This document shows, piece by piece, positions 22,190 to 36,170 of a stretch of 64,000 nt of DNA (the first letter of the stretch is position 1; every line of letters begins with the position of its first letter). Below the pieces are notes generated by a model that worked only from the letters and a program-made list of their open reading frames with translations, had not been told where the DNA came from and did not search any database. Source of the stretch: Isoetes taiwanensis (lineage: Eukaryota; Streptophyta; Lycopodiopsida; Isoetales; Isoetaceae); contig JAJEKV010000035.1 of assembly GCA_021234155.1 (NCBI GenBank), positions 10,106,407 to 10,170,406 of the forward strand, written 5' to 3'. The position numbers and the translations under genes are program-made.

Positions 22190-25070
22190 TTCGCATTGTT
22201 TCCCTCGAATTGTAGGGGCTTCCCGTGGCGTATGGGCGCTGGGCTTGAATGGGATCGCATGGACATCGCACAACATGGGAGTATGAAGGGCATTTCTCTT
22301 GCTAATGAGCCATGGCGGCGACGCCGTAGTACGGTGGGAGTGGCTTGCTACTTTAGGGACGCCTTAGCATGCAAGATCACACTTCGTGGTTCGATGCATT
22401 TAACCGCTACATGTGGGTAATTGTATAGAGCCCGGTCATGTCCCATTGTTTCTTGCTAGTCGCTACATTCCCCATGCAGCTCTAAGTTCTACTGTACATG
22501 ATGATGCATTACGCATGTCCGTGATGCCGTGATAGGGAACTCAGTATGATGACATAGACCGCCATAGACAGCAGGGATGTGTTTTTGCTAGAGATTTCAA
22601 TGCTCAGACGGCCAGCTTGGTACGGCTGGGGACCTTCCAAGGTGACGCTTAATGCCGATCCGCTTTGGTTTGACATCCCACGCCATCGTAACCGTGGACA
22701 AGATGAATCTTTATGGTTGGTGCGGGAGTTACTGGGGTTTGATAGCTTCTACACACCGCAAGACAAGATGAATCTCAAGTGCATGGCTAGTGAGGGCGCC
22801 GCTTTACCGCCGGGTGCTTCCTTTACAAAGGAAGGGCCCTCCAAAGAGGGACACCGCGATTTTCCCCGAGAACCCGTGGATTTGAAGTCGATTGCAAGGC
22901 TCTAAAGAGCCACCGCTTGGTCATAGATCCACAATTGCGCCATAGGTCCCGCAAGACTATAAGCTCTTCCTAAAAGCCAAGAAGGGGAGATACATGGCGT
23001 AAAACCCGTGAGCGCTCGCTTGACATGCTCATGGCAGAGCCAAAAGCTTTTGGCATAAGGTGTTATACCGTAAGCCGTGGCTGGTAATGTAAGTGTGGAG
23101 CAATGGATGCACCGCCAGGAGTTATATGACCCTCCGTGAGCTAATGCCGTGGTCCCTGATCGTAGGAGAGGTCCCGCAACTCACGCCGAGGATGTCCAAA
23201 GCAGGGTCTCGTGCATCCGCGAATGGCAAGGCAAAGGATTTACAGGGCCGCAGTCGAAGCCGTTGAAATGGGGTGGCCCATCCGCGGGTAGGGCCCCGAC
23301 GGTGATCATTAACCGTGCTCGAAATAGGGCTCCCGTGAGTGGATGGTTAGTAAGGTTGTTCCCGCTCATAAAGTTGGTAATACTGGATGAGCCGGGCGAA
23401 TTACCGGATGATTATGGTAAGCTCATTGTTTGCAAAGCTCCCCGCGTGGGTGGTGGAGAAGAAACTCACTAAGTGGGCCGAGGAGGCAGGGTGCGGGCAA
23501 TTGGCCAGTAGCTTTCCAGCCCACTCCACGAATCGACCATATCTTCACTTTGAGAGTGTTGATGGAGGCAAGCCGGATGTGCGACACAGACTTGTATTGC
23601 CGCTTTGTAGATTTTAAGATCGCATATGATACCGCCCCCGAGACATGCTATGGCAAATGGGTTGCAAGAATTGGCGAAGTTCCACAGAGTTGCGTAATGT
23701 GGTGCACCAGCCTTTATGATGGGATTTATGCCGACCGCCTTATGAAGATCGGGCGGTAGCTAGCACTATGGGAGTTAAGCACGGCGCCCGCTGTCTCCAA
23801 CGCTTTTGGGTTGTACATTGATAGCTTGAGACGGGATGCAAAGACCATGGGGAGCCGGGTGCAATTATCCGATGCGACCTCGGGAGCCGCTTACTATATG
23901 CGATGATGTAGGTTTGCTAGCCCACACGGCCAGCAAAGATGCAACAAAGATTTGATGCCCCTCGGGGTTCCCCGTGGAGGCAACGGAATGACAAAGAACT
24001 TGCACAAAACTAAGCTTCGCGATCCCCGCCCTCGCAACACCCTATCTCGGAAAGTTATATTACAGGGGAGAAGTGAGATGGTGCGAGCTTCAAGTATCCG
24101 AGAATTGATTTCACTACTAACATGTTGTGGGATGAGTGTGTGGAGAGGAGAGCCAAGCAGCTAGAAGGCTCTATATGCGATTACAAAACGCTGTTGCCTG
24201 ATAGATCTCGCGGATCAAGCGAGGAGAGCACACCCGCTTAGGGCTTTGGTCGAGCCGGTGCCGCTATATGGGGTGGAGGTTTGGGGCCAAAGAAGCTAGC
24301 AAAAACACGGGATAGGTTGGAAAGGGTGCGTAAAGCTTTCTTGACATATAGCTTGGGAGTGAAGGACACCGCACCGTATCGATTTTGTTGTATGAGACGG
24401 GGTTCGCCTTTACAAAGATTCCCGCTATGCGTAGGCATCTTACTTGCTTCCATAAGGTGGATGGAATGGATGAGCATCGCTTGCCTCCACAGCCGCGGTT
24501 GTTAACGCAGGCCCCAAATACCGAAGAGGGGTATGGCACGAAAGCACTATAAGGGATGGTTTAGGAGGTGGTCTATGGATTACCAAATGATGGTGGCACC
24601 GCGATTCGATCGCTGCAGAATGGGCAATTGGATGCGGGCTATGCCGCCATTCGCGGGATGCCTCTACTCTTGCAAAGCCCAAGACAGAGCACTATCACGC
24701 CGATTAATCCCTGCTGAGCATGGACCCCATCGGTACTTGAAAGCACACATCTCTCGGAAGAAACGGAGAGCTATTGCTGCCATAAGGACGGATCCCATTA
24801 CCTCGCAATTGAAACAGTCACCGGGGTGAATGGCGGGCACCTGATCCCCGCAGAGGAGAGGATATGTCGTTGTTGTGAGATGCACGGATAGAGGATGAGC
24901 ACCATGCCCTCCAAATGGCAGGCCCAAAGATATGCCCATGTCCGGCAAAGGCACACCGATCTTAGATGCTCGACACACCGCTACATCGCCACTCGCATCA
25001 CCTATGGTAGCGCCGACCGGGAGCTTACATCCTGCAGATTTTGGCCGTCAGACTTGCTCTTCGGGGGCAT
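22190..25070 (+). pseudogene. LINE-B2 ORF2 remnant
   Basis: A FARDFNAQT-like motif (about 22583-22610) corresponds to the endonuclease GDFNA-x-T box. Reverse transcriptase pieces follow at 23387-23760 (ANYRMIMVSSLFAKLP, LYCRFVDFKIAYDTAP). Around 24790-25070 is the decayed zinc-binding end. The catalytic YADD region is reduced to ICDDV-like sequence near 23900. The copy is clearly dead. Confidence 0.75.
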
Positions 25071-25275
25071 GGTATTTGAGACCTACTGTTAGGGTTTTTC
25101 CTCCCAAGTGGGGGTTTTTTCATCCCGGTAGTAGGGATCTACTGTACAGTTACATTGTTTGTTTTTGGTGTTGGGGTTTTTGGCTTTTTGCCTGTCTCTG
25201 CATGTACCGTCTCATAGGCCTCTGGCCTCCGTGGACGTTAAAATAAACTTCCTTCCTTCCTTCCTTCCTTTGATG

Positions 25276-27039
25276 TTAATTACACACTACCCTCCTCCCA
25301 TTCTTTATTGTTCCCTTGACCTTATCTACTTTTCAATTGGAAACAATAAAGAATGTCAAGCAAAAGCAATGTAAAGTAATCTTATTGCAAAAGTTTTTTC
25401 CAAAATGTGACTATACCTGGTAATCCAAAGTACAAACTATTTTTGCTTCTTGGATGTTCCTTGCTTGATACTTAAAACAAAATTCTTTTGTATGGTCTGC
25501 GCTTTGAGAATGCCAGAATCCCTTTGGAGTTCTAAAGTTTAAAATTCTATTGAGAATGCCTTTGGAGTCCTAAAGTTTAAAATGCTATTCAGTGGTATCA
25601 AACCAATTCTAGATGTTGTGTAGATTTGTGTTACATTGGATTGCGTTCAACAACCTCAACTTTTAAGCTTCCAAACTGGACTATATATACAACATGGGAA
25701 AGAAAATGACGGGTAGCAAAATTCGCGACAAAGTGATTACACTACTTGTATTGTTACACCTCATAATTGTCCTATTTCAAACTGTCATGAAAGCGTAACC
25801 TGCATTTGTGATCTTTTGATTGCCCCAACAAAGCCCTAGACATGTACTAATGTCTTAAAATAAATGGGCTACATACTCACATCAACACGTTCGACACGAA
25901 CAATAAAATGAAAATACCTAATATGAACTTAGGGGCAAGAAGAAGAGGTAAAGAGTAGTTTCACAGCAGAAGCTAAAGAAGAACAAAACCCAGAAGTCTC
26001 TAGTTACCAAGTTGCAAATGATAACTACAGTTCCTGCATGTGCATTACAATAGAGACGGGCATTTGAAGAAGTACGAATGGGGCTTAATTCTATCTACCC
26101 CTAAAGCCAAACTACCTGCCCACAATGCAAGTAGAGTCTAGAGAATAGCCAATAGGAAAGATGCCAAAGTCAACGATTGCTACAATAGCATCGCGCGTAG
26201 CTACTAAAGTTACTAAGGGATCACTACGTGCTCAAGTGTGTAGTAATAAGAGCAGCACTCACATTTTCTATTCCAGACAATCAACAACGTAAAAGACTCA
26301 TTACCAACAGCAAAGCAAGGACTAAGTAGATGTGCCAAATCTCCTCAAGCATGCTTAGAGTCGAAAGTTTAATGCTAAGTAAGAAAAGTGATTTTCTAGA
26401 AGTAATAAGCTCTAATGCTAATATATAAAAGCAATGCACAGCAGTAGAGTTAAGGCCCGTATGTATTAAAACCACATGCACCTCCTGCTGCAAAATGCTC
26501 TGCAAATGGAAGATGTTGAGAAGCTTTCTAAAAACTGCACATATGAACTATTTTATGTTCAAAACAATTAACTTCAACCAAGACGAATACTACATGACTA
26601 TATTACATGAAAGAGTTATTGCTGCTCCTCTCAGCACCTCAGCAGCAAGAGTACATAATCTCATTTTACGTCTCCTTCAACCATTATCGCACCTGCGATA
26701 TTATTGACTCTAGTTTGAAGCATGAGCCCTCATATGCAATATTCCTAATGCCCCAGTGCATAGAATTTTTGGGGTATTGATATATTTGGCAACAAATGGA
26801 TACAAATGCTTAACGTCTACAGATTTAGAGCTGGCATGCAAAAGGACATAATGATAATGAAAAATCCAGCAGCCAACAAACATAGAATCCCTTTTTAGCA
26901 TCTTAGATAGAGCATGTGCATACAATATTAGAATGGCATCAGAGAGTGTACCTGGCAGTAAACTCTCTAAGCACTTCACAGATGAAACTAATGGACAAAG
27001 CTTAAAAGTTTTAACATGAATATAATATCTGCTGATATG
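25276..27039. other. Intergenic, no gene seen
   Basis: AT-rich sequence with a tandemly similar phrase (ggagtcctaaagtttaaaat twice, 25525-25585). No ORF has a recognisable domain. Confidence 0.5.
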
Positions 27040-27783
27040 CAAGTGTAGACTCAAAGCGCAGTGGTAGATTTTAAAATTAAAATTTCTCTTGTGAGATATA
27101 TAGGTTTAAGTGGCAGGGGATACGGTGGACCCTTTTTGGTCCATGGACCAAAAATGGTCATTGGGACAACTCTAGTGTTAGCAGATGGTCACAAGCAAGT
27201 GGATTTGCTTATAAAGATTGGGAGGGAGCATTTACCATTGCACTGCATGTAGGTCGTAATTTTTGAAACGAACTTGCTTTTAGGGCTACTTGAAGGAGCG
27301 ATCGGATAACGTTTCTCCTTTCCTTTTTTTTTTTTTTTTTTTTTTTGGCAAGGTATGTTAACATGGAAGGGAGTACATGGAAAAAAAAAAACAATTTACT
27401 TTCATTGGTACGTACACATCATTCCAAACACATTATATCAAAATTAAAATTTGCTAAGCACCCGAAATTTTAGGGACCTTGAAATTTCGGCCCAAATCAA
27501 CAAGTTTTTATAAATCGAAATCCTCTATCGATTTACTGAAAGAAGCTGGAGCAACCTCACGGAACGCCAAATTTCAAGCTCCCTAAAATTTTCAGAAGAA
27601 TTTTCATGACCAAAAATTTCCCTCAAAATTTTAAATCGCCGCCGGCTGGCGATGGCGGTTACGGGCTTACCACTCGCCACCGCCACGTCGTCTGCCCGCG
27701 TCGCCGTAAAAATTTCTTCGCGAAATTTTTTGGTCATGAAAATTACTCCTTCCAAAACAATTGAGATGGGTTCACAAAATCCT
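27040..27783 (+). repeat. Dispersed SINE-like repeat, copy 1 (interrupted)
   Basis: Matches 40691-41137 in direct orientation. Near its start, agcgcagtggtaga followed about 40 bases later by ggtttaagtgg resembles a pol III A box and B box, so the head may be tRNA-derived. A long T tract (27327-27350) and a short A tract follow. Similarity is interrupted by the insert at 27464-27751 and resumes to 27783. Confidence 0.6.
27464..27751. mobile_element. Fold-back insertion in the SINE-like repeat
   Basis: The second copy of the repeat (41101-41115) reads straight through this point, giving an empty site. The 288-base insert contains nested inverted repeats: ttttagggaccttgaaattt against aaatttcaagctccctaaaa, and ttttcatgaccaaaaatttc (27601) against gaaattttttggtcatgaaa (27722). 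The core at 27640-27710 is GC-rich. It looks like a non-coding fold-back MITE. Confidence 0.7.
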
Positions 27784-28900
27784 CATATGAGTAAACATGA
27801 AGCATCTTCCTATGTGTTGTGACGTTCCAAGAAAAGCGTGCCCTTTTGCGTGAGAGTTCAAAAGGACAGGAACCTTAAAGGTGTTCCTTTTGGATTTCAA
27901 CCCTAGAGCGTGCATTGGGAGGAGTGCATGATAGAATCCGGATATTGGATTAGACCAGCCTATTAAAAAACTAGAGCAATATATGCATGCTCTATTCTAA
28001 GTTTAAATTCGATTTTGATTCTTTAGACTCTTACAATCTGTACATACGGGGGCTAAACATTTACAAAGCAAGGTTGCGCACCATAAATAGTGTTTATCTA
28101 TGTTTAGAAAGATTTAGCTTCAACATAAATTCAATTCGAGAACACTTTCTACACCGTATTATCTAAGTAAGTGTAGCTGGGTGATTTGATGTGGTGTCAT
28201 TTCATAGCTTTGACATCACTATGTGCTCCACGGTGTGGCGGCATTAATTTGTTGTCTTGTATATGGCACCACATGAATGGGCAGATGTTGAGGTGGTAGA
28301 AGATTTGAATAACAAAAAGGCCTCAGTAATATCACACGAAGAAGCAGAGCTAATTTGCTCTTCAACATGTCACAAATGTGGGGTTAAGAATACGTCCAGT
28401 ATTTCGGTCAAGTGACTCTATTACAGACGACAAAACCGAGCCCACAAATCCTCCTGGGATGACGCTTGTCTCATATTAGCTTTTTGAGTCAAGGCAGTAA
28501 CAGTTGGTTTGAATCAATCCAACTTTACTTAGTGAGGAAAAACTGAAACGCATCTGAAACTCCTTCTTAGTCCACGATTTCGTTAGACCAATGCTTTCTA
28601 GAGAATTTCGTGGCCAGGGAAACTGCATACCGAGCTCGCTTCGAGAATCAAGCGAAATATTAATAGTGTATCATCTTGACACGAAACATAACATCTCGGT
28701 CGGCAATAGGCCTAATGACTCCATAGAAGAAGAATGTCTTAATTTGAGCCAAGACTTTGAACAGATTGTTTTTCTAAATCGATGTGGACTTGAGCAAGCA
28801 ACCAATCCTCTTAATGACATTTTACAAGTGTCATCAGTCTAGCAATGACTATTTCAGTAGAAGATAAGAGAAGAACGAGCTATAGAGATATAAGGGAAAC
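27784..28900. other. Upstream of dirigent gene, no other gene seen
   Basis: An ORF at 28591-28842 (83 aa) shows no recognisable domain. The stretch is probably promoter-distal sequence of the gene at 29038. Confidence 0.4.
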
Positions 28901-28935
28901 TGAATGGTGGGCCTAAACAAGGGAACCAAACCCCC

Positions 28936-28943
28936 TATATAAA
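28936..28943 (+). promoter_or_regulatory. TATA box of the dirigent gene
   Basis: TATATAAA preceded by a C run and followed by aaacaccacccc lies about 100 bases upstream of the ATG at 29038, leaving a plausible transcription start near 28965-28975 and a 5' leader of about 65 bases. Confidence 0.7.
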
Positions 28944-29037
28944 CACCACCCCGGATCACCAAAATACAAAGCAGCACTTGCTCTTACGATCCTTCATTTG
29001 AGAGCCAGGCTAGGAAGAATCAATCAAGCACGCAAGC

Positions 29038-29541
29038 ATGGCAAGCTTCAAATATGGTGCCTGTCTCGTTGCAGCGCTTATATTTGCGCTAGGATGCCAG
29101 GCAAAGTTTACAAACCTGGAGTTTTATTTTATGGGAGGAGCATCCAACACCACCAACGCAATTGTGGCAGGCCCTAACAACAATGTCACTGTTGCACAGT
29201 TTGGCACAATTTTTGTGTACGATGATAAGATCTGTGACGGCCCAAACAACGCCACTTGTACGATTCTGGGCAGAGCACAGGGCATTGTTGTAGTGTCAGA
29301 TGTTGCCACTGGTAGTGCTACCTATTACATGACTATTTTGTATGACTATGGTGGTCTCAAAGGTCAGTTCCTGCTGTTGGGCAGAGATACTATTGGAACT
29401 GGTGGAGTTAGTGAACTTGCTGTTGCTGGTGGAACTGGCGATTTTCAATTTGCTTCTGGCTTTGCTAATTTCACATACTCCACCTTCTTACAGCTATCTC
29501 TCACTGCTTATGTTTCTGCTACTATCTACCAGCCCATATAA
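29038..29541 (+). CDS. Dirigent-like secreted protein
   Basis: Dirigent proteins are secreted beta-barrels that steer stereoselective coupling of phenoxy radicals in lignan and related pathways; the substrate of this one cannot be inferred. The 167-residue product starts with a signal peptide (about residues 1-22, ending GCQA). The mature part has LEFYFMGGAS, then FGTIFVYDDKICDGPN, LGRAQGIVVVSD, the ILYDYGGLKGQFLLLGRD stretch and ELAVAGGTGDFQFASGFA, which is the characteristic dirigent C-terminal pattern. Length and the single exon are normal for the family. The ATG context is aagcATGgca. The 3' region contains gaataagtg near 29625 as a possible poly-A signal. It has no disabling change and is the best host gene in the window. 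A relic of a paralogue's 3' end is at 38072-38253. Confidence 0.93.
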   Translation: MASFKYGACLVAALIFALGCQAKFTNLEFYFMGGASNTTNAIVAGPNNNVTVAQFGTIFVYDDKICDGPNNATCTILGRAQGIVVVSDVATGSATYYMTILYDYGGLKGQFLLLGRDTIGTGGVSELAVAGGTGDFQFASGFANFTYSTFLQLSLTAYVSATIYQPI

Positions 29542-30127
29542 AGTATTGATTAACTAATGAGTTCCATATTTATATTTTTTATCTTCATTTGTAAGGACTA
29601 CTTAGTGTCCTTGAATTAATGGCAGAATAAGTGCAAAAGATTTCCAATCATAATTGTTATGTAGTTTTGTTATATTCCGTATTTCTGTATTCGGTATTTC
29701 ATTTTTTGGGTTGCCCCTACGGGGGCAATCCCTTGTTTATGTGGGTTTTTGGCATATTCATGGTATATGCTAGCATATACCTAGAATATGCCAAAAACTG
29801 CTAAAAACCTGCTGTAAGCTGTAAATGTTAGGTCATCCCTGTTGCCAGGCGACTGCTGTGCATACCGGCTAACCGGAAGTTTGGATGCATGGAGGCCATC
29901 GGCATGAGAGAAATGAAGCAAAAGGTCCTGCATTATTTTACCAAGCTGATTTGGGTCCAGATCTGATTTGATCTGGCTTAACTTCGCTATCTAGGAGTTG
30001 GCACCCTCTCTCAAACTCGGCGGTGCAATTTATGAAGCAAAAGGTCCTTTTCTTTTCTTGTGGTACTTTGTGTTGAAAAAATAAGATGATTTATCAACTT
30101 TGCATTAGGTTTTAACCTAATGTGCAG
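29542..30127. other. Dirigent 3' flank plus repeat
   Basis: The dirigent 3' untranslated region runs to about 29705, where similarity with 38072-38253 ends. It is followed by the dispersed repeat 29708-29876. Nothing recognisable follows up to 30127. Confidence 0.5.
29708..29876. repeat. Dispersed SINE-like repeat, copy 2
   Basis: Reverse-complement match of 6171-6341, beginning with the hairpin gggttgcccctacgggggca and ending accggctaaccgg. It abuts the dirigent 3' end. Confidence 0.6.
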
Positions 30128-30212
30128 CTCACAGCACAATAATCAATGCAATTGATGGTTGTGGTGGCTTGGGCATTGGATATGGCGGATCAGAAATTGT
30201 CACAATGAACCA
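30128..30212 (+). other. Orphan exon-like segment
   Basis: An 85-base open stretch encoding INAIDGCGGLGIGYGGSEIV is bordered by a good acceptor (taatgtgcag) and donor (gtaagt). I do not recognise the protein. It may be a fragment of a host gene carried here by a transposon. Confidence 0.35.
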
Positions 30213-30435
30213 GTAAGTTCTATGGCTATATTGGCCTTTTGAGGACTAAATGCTTTAAATTGCTAAGAAACTTTGTTTTCTTTGCACATTAGATTGCATG
30301 TTTTGAAAATGATCAAATGCCGAAGTTTATAGCATCCGATTATATCCAGATCTGCAACAAGGGTTCTCTTTCTTCACAGTTCAGGTCTTAAGCCTTATGT
30401 TTCTTCTGTCTTCTATCAGGATGAGGAATACAGCC

Positions 30436-30750
30436 ATGTCCAACCATATGTTCATGATCAAATTGAGAAAACCCTTATATCCTCTACTCTGTTTACTGAT
30501 CACCTATGCATATGCTCAAGACATTACCTTTTCCTACAGTTCATTCGATGCTTCTTCAAACCTAACATTACATGGAGACTCCATGCTCAGCAATGGAAGC
30601 ATAGAGATAACTAAAGACTCTGCAGGCATAAGCATAGGCAGAGCATTGTATTCCCAACCTATCAGGCTCTTCTACAGAGAAGCCAACTTCACACCCTCAT
30701 TTTCTACATCTTTTTCCTTCTCCATTATAAATGAAAACTCTATCCACTGG
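30436..30750 (+). pseudogene. L-type (legume) lectin domain fragment
   Basis: Encodes a signal-peptide-like start (KLRKPLYPLLCLLITYAYAQ), then DITFSYSSFDASSNLTLHGD, IGRALYSQPIRLFY and FTPSFSTSFSFSI, a clear match to the first third of plant L-type lectin domains (Lectin_legB), as in lectin receptor kinases. It ends abruptly after about 100 residues and abuts helicase-derived sequence at about 30750-30770. The carbohydrate- and metal-binding residues, and any transmembrane and kinase parts, are absent. The frame from 30397 is open, but the likely start is at 30436 or 30448. Confidence 0.75.
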
Positions 30751-30770
30751 GATCGGGCGGCTGGCTAGGG

Positions 30771-32394
<1,624 letters not shown>

Positions 32395-35300
32395 TTCTTG
32401 AGAATGATAGTTTTAACTTTGTACAGTGCCCTATCAGCTCCTGGGAACTATCCAGCTATTGATCTGCATGATTCTTTGGGCACGCACTTAAGGCCGTACT
32501 TAAGAAGCTGCTGTTAAACATTCTGTGATGTGCAACAGCTTAATTCCAGTGTATATTTTATATATGTGGCATATTTGCCTCTCGAGCTTTTCCCACAGAT
32601 CGAAATTGTTAAAGGAATCTCAAACAAAACAGATGATGGATATCCAACAGATTGAGTTTCTTGTTGGCATGTCAAAGTTCGTGCGATCATTTACAACCAA
32701 GGCAACAAAAGAACTTTCTTAGGCCTAGATGAAAAATGACAAATTGGTCCAGCTTCTTCTGCTCCTTTTATGGAGATAATTCTTGAAATGGATGGTAAGA
32801 TATTCTAAACGATTTGAGAGGGCAGAACAGGGTCTTGGAGAAAGGCTAAGGAAAGTAGGGCATGAAGATGAAGACACTAATACCAACTTTTTCACTGCAA
32901 GTAAGATTCCAACCTTCTTTGTAGCCTTTGTTGCAACTCCACTAGCTACCAGTTCTAGTAAAGCAATCTCTTCCATAATGTTTGCAGCAAAGAGAAAGAA
33001 AAAGAACATAAAATGATATACTCTCAGGTTCTTAACCACTCTGAACACATTTTGTGAGGAACAATATTGGTGTTATTCATATACTCTGTGTCTTGGAAAT
33101 ATTTTTAGCAGTGGAAGTGGCTAGCATATTGATGGGAGCCATTGACTCTACACCATGTAAATATTTCCATCATCAGGTTATTGTAGACTCACCCTTTAGC
33201 TTCAATCTTTGAAGTTCCTGGAACAATGGACCTTAAAAAGCTTCTATACACCATCTTAAGAAGATAAGATACTGCCAAGGTGTGCTAGCAAAGCTTAGGC
33301 AAGATTGTATCTGCAAGCATCATCAATATGCCATTGTAGTTCTAATGTAGAAGGTGCTTGCATTCTCAATATGCCATTACAGTTCTAATGTAAAAGATAA
33401 GGAATATCTTATCTTATAACGTAGATGTTGCAACAATCTAAACTGAAAACATAATGCATTTTCGATAGTGTTTGAAGTTGAACTAAACTTGATGCTTGGA
33501 GAAGTAATGTCATCCTCTAGATTCCAGAGGTTCTTTTTGCAATTTTAGAATTGATTGAGGTGTTCGCAAATATCCACTTTGCTGTTGTATCTGCACCCAG
33601 CCAATCCTTGTTTGTTGTACATGTCCGCTTTTCAGCTCTGCTAAAAGGGGGTCATATGATTTTCATGCGTTTTCGAAATGACAAAAAATGACAAACTTCC
33701 TTAAATCCAACGGCATAGTTACCAGTTTGTATATTTGGTTTTGCATACTGTTTGTTGGTCTGAATTATAAGTGGTCTTATTCAGATGAATTGAATTTTAT
33801 CATATCCATGGAGACCACCCATGGGAACCACAAATATTAGACACTTTTTTGTCAATTAGGATCCGTATGATTAGATGGAGAAAACTGTCTCCTAAGTAAT
33901 TTCATTTTTTTTCACTCATATGAGATTTCTTTGTAGATTAGGTAAGACTGCCAACTTAATTACATTGAAAAATGGAAAACTTACTATGCTAAAATTATCA
34001 AAATGCCCTCCAAAATGAAGGGCACTTTAGTAAACAAGGCAATTATCGATAATTGTAGTCATATAAAACAGTAGATAGGTAAAAGATCACAAGTCTGAGA
34101 GATGGAGTATTTATCTAGGTTCTCGCGTAGTTCATATGATTAGTAAATTTATCTAGGCTCTAACCTAGTTCATGTGATTAGTAAGATCATGTGATATTAT
34201 ATTACCTAGGTTAGGTGGTATGGTTGAGATTGAAAAATACATGTTCGAAGCAACCATTGAAGATTATGGTAAATATTTCTAAGCACTTTTAATAGCAAGA
34301 ATTACCAAATACACGATCTTATTTGTTTTAGGGTTCGAGCCAATTTGAAACTCAAACTATTGTCTGGCCAGCGGCCGAATCGACCAATTTAAATACAAGG
34401 CGAAGCTATAGATAACATTCTCGATCCATACACAGTTTTTTAAACGAAGAATCGAACAACAAGAGCTTGAGATTAGGACAATTTCTTCAGTGATGTGCCA
34501 ACCAAATGGAGGGTTAGATATGCACTTGATAATGGTCTTAGGAGGAGGAAAAGGATTTTAACGACTAAGCTTGCCAAGTTAAAGTTAGAAACTATATTTA
34601 TAGAGTTAAAAGTGGAGGTCAAAAGCGAGATTATATGCTATATCTAACACTTGTCAAATGGAGTTAAATTCAAGTATGAAACTTATCTATTCTATTCTCC
34701 GCATACATTTCCAGTATCTTTCCCGTATTGTTTTTGGTTTTAAATTTGGACTATCGGTGGTGCAAAGTTTGCTTCCAGGTTCTAACATGGCATTCGTATA
34801 GTATTTGATCCTGAGCATATGATCGTGGTATTAGGTTACATAGAGATTGGTATTCCTGAGAATTTACTAGCAAATGAAAATGGTGTATTTTCTGGAATGG
34901 TTCGTTGATGATAGTATCTTTGGCACAACGTTTTATAAAGCTTGCAAAGCCTGATTCTTTAACTTGCAGGCAAGTCGTCCTAAATTCATTCTCTTAACAA
35001 CCATTGGTAATTTCTGAATCTCTTAAATTTAGGAAGTAATGTGATTTTTTATGAAGTAGCCGTGCAATTTCTGAAGCTCTTAAGTTTTTTCTCTCTTCGT
35101 GGTTCTTATTACATCATTTTGCAATGTGCAGTGCATTGGCTGCCTTTTATTCACGAGGCATATTGGATAAGCGTAATGGCAATGTTAGACCATGATCTCT
35201 TGAGGTGCATCATCATATGCCAAAGTTTCATCCATATTATGCACAGATTAGGAACAATAGAGTATAAGCATGTAGAATAGATTAGAAACATATCAGCTGC

Positions 35301-36170
35301 ATATGCAAATATTACACTTCTTTTGTATATTCTTATTGGTATGAGATATATGGCAATTAGATATTTCTGTTGTGTCTATGCTCTTTAGACTTATGTCACT
35401 TGTTTGTATGGCATGTGGACAAGGCATATCCAGTATTCCATGGCTATGGACATAACTGTTGTTTTGGAGTTTTAGATTGTGCATTTCTTATAGGGATCAT
35501 TGTATCCATGCTTGGCAAGGGATCAGACATAATTGTACAGTTCTTTATATTTTGTCTTAAAGTTATGTGCAACCTGGGTTGTTGGTTACATGGTTTTGAC
35601 TGTTGTAGTAATCTGACAGGTATGTAAAAGACCGATAAATAAAAAGGAATTGTCTCGTAAAGAAGAAGACATCATCACAATCGAAGATAGTGATTGTGCT
35701 ATAATGGTTCATGAACCAAAGTTGAAGGTTGGTTACTCACTTCAAAGAGGACGGCTCACTACCTTAGACCAATGTCGTAGCGGAACTTACCAAACGTTTT
35801 CCATATATATAGGAAATCAGAGAATCCTACATAGTGAATCTTAACTAAACTTTTGTTGATATCTTTAGGTCCTGTGTGCCAAGCTCACCTAACTCCATCG
35901 CTAGAACCCCTGATAAAGAGTTCTCTGCGAAATTGCTGGTGCAAAGTTAAGAATACTTGCTAGTCCATGAACAAGTGGAACCCCTTGTTCCATGCCGAGC
36001 ACCAAAGATTTCTTCAGGCAATTCCCATAAAGTCATGGTATCAAGTATTCTATTGTTATTGTTTTGAAGTAGCAATTTTGATTGATTGTGAAAGCATGAC
36101 TTCGAAGTACGATTTAAGCCACTTTACTCTCCGGCCATGGGCGGCAACCCTCCGTGCGCAGCACCTTGTT
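32395..36170. other. Intergenic, no gene seen
   Basis: The first part may be 3' untranslated sequence of the helicase copy. The ORF at 32783-33016 and the short ORF at 35650-35844 (EEDIITIEDSDCAIMVHE) show no domain I recognise; the latter has a coding-like look and could be an exon relic. Confidence 0.4.

Larger units (their letters stand above)
20890..25275 (+). mobile_element. LINE-B2: longer decayed non-LTR retrotransposon
   Basis: GC-rich block with ORF1-like and ORF2-like remnants in order and the LINE-B 3' block (ggtttttcctcccaagtggg, ggggttttttcatcc, ctccgtggacgttaaaa) ending in (cttcc)n rather than (attct)n. It is longer at the 5' end than LINE-B1 and shows what precedes the endonuclease. 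Frames are broken throughout. Confidence 0.85.
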
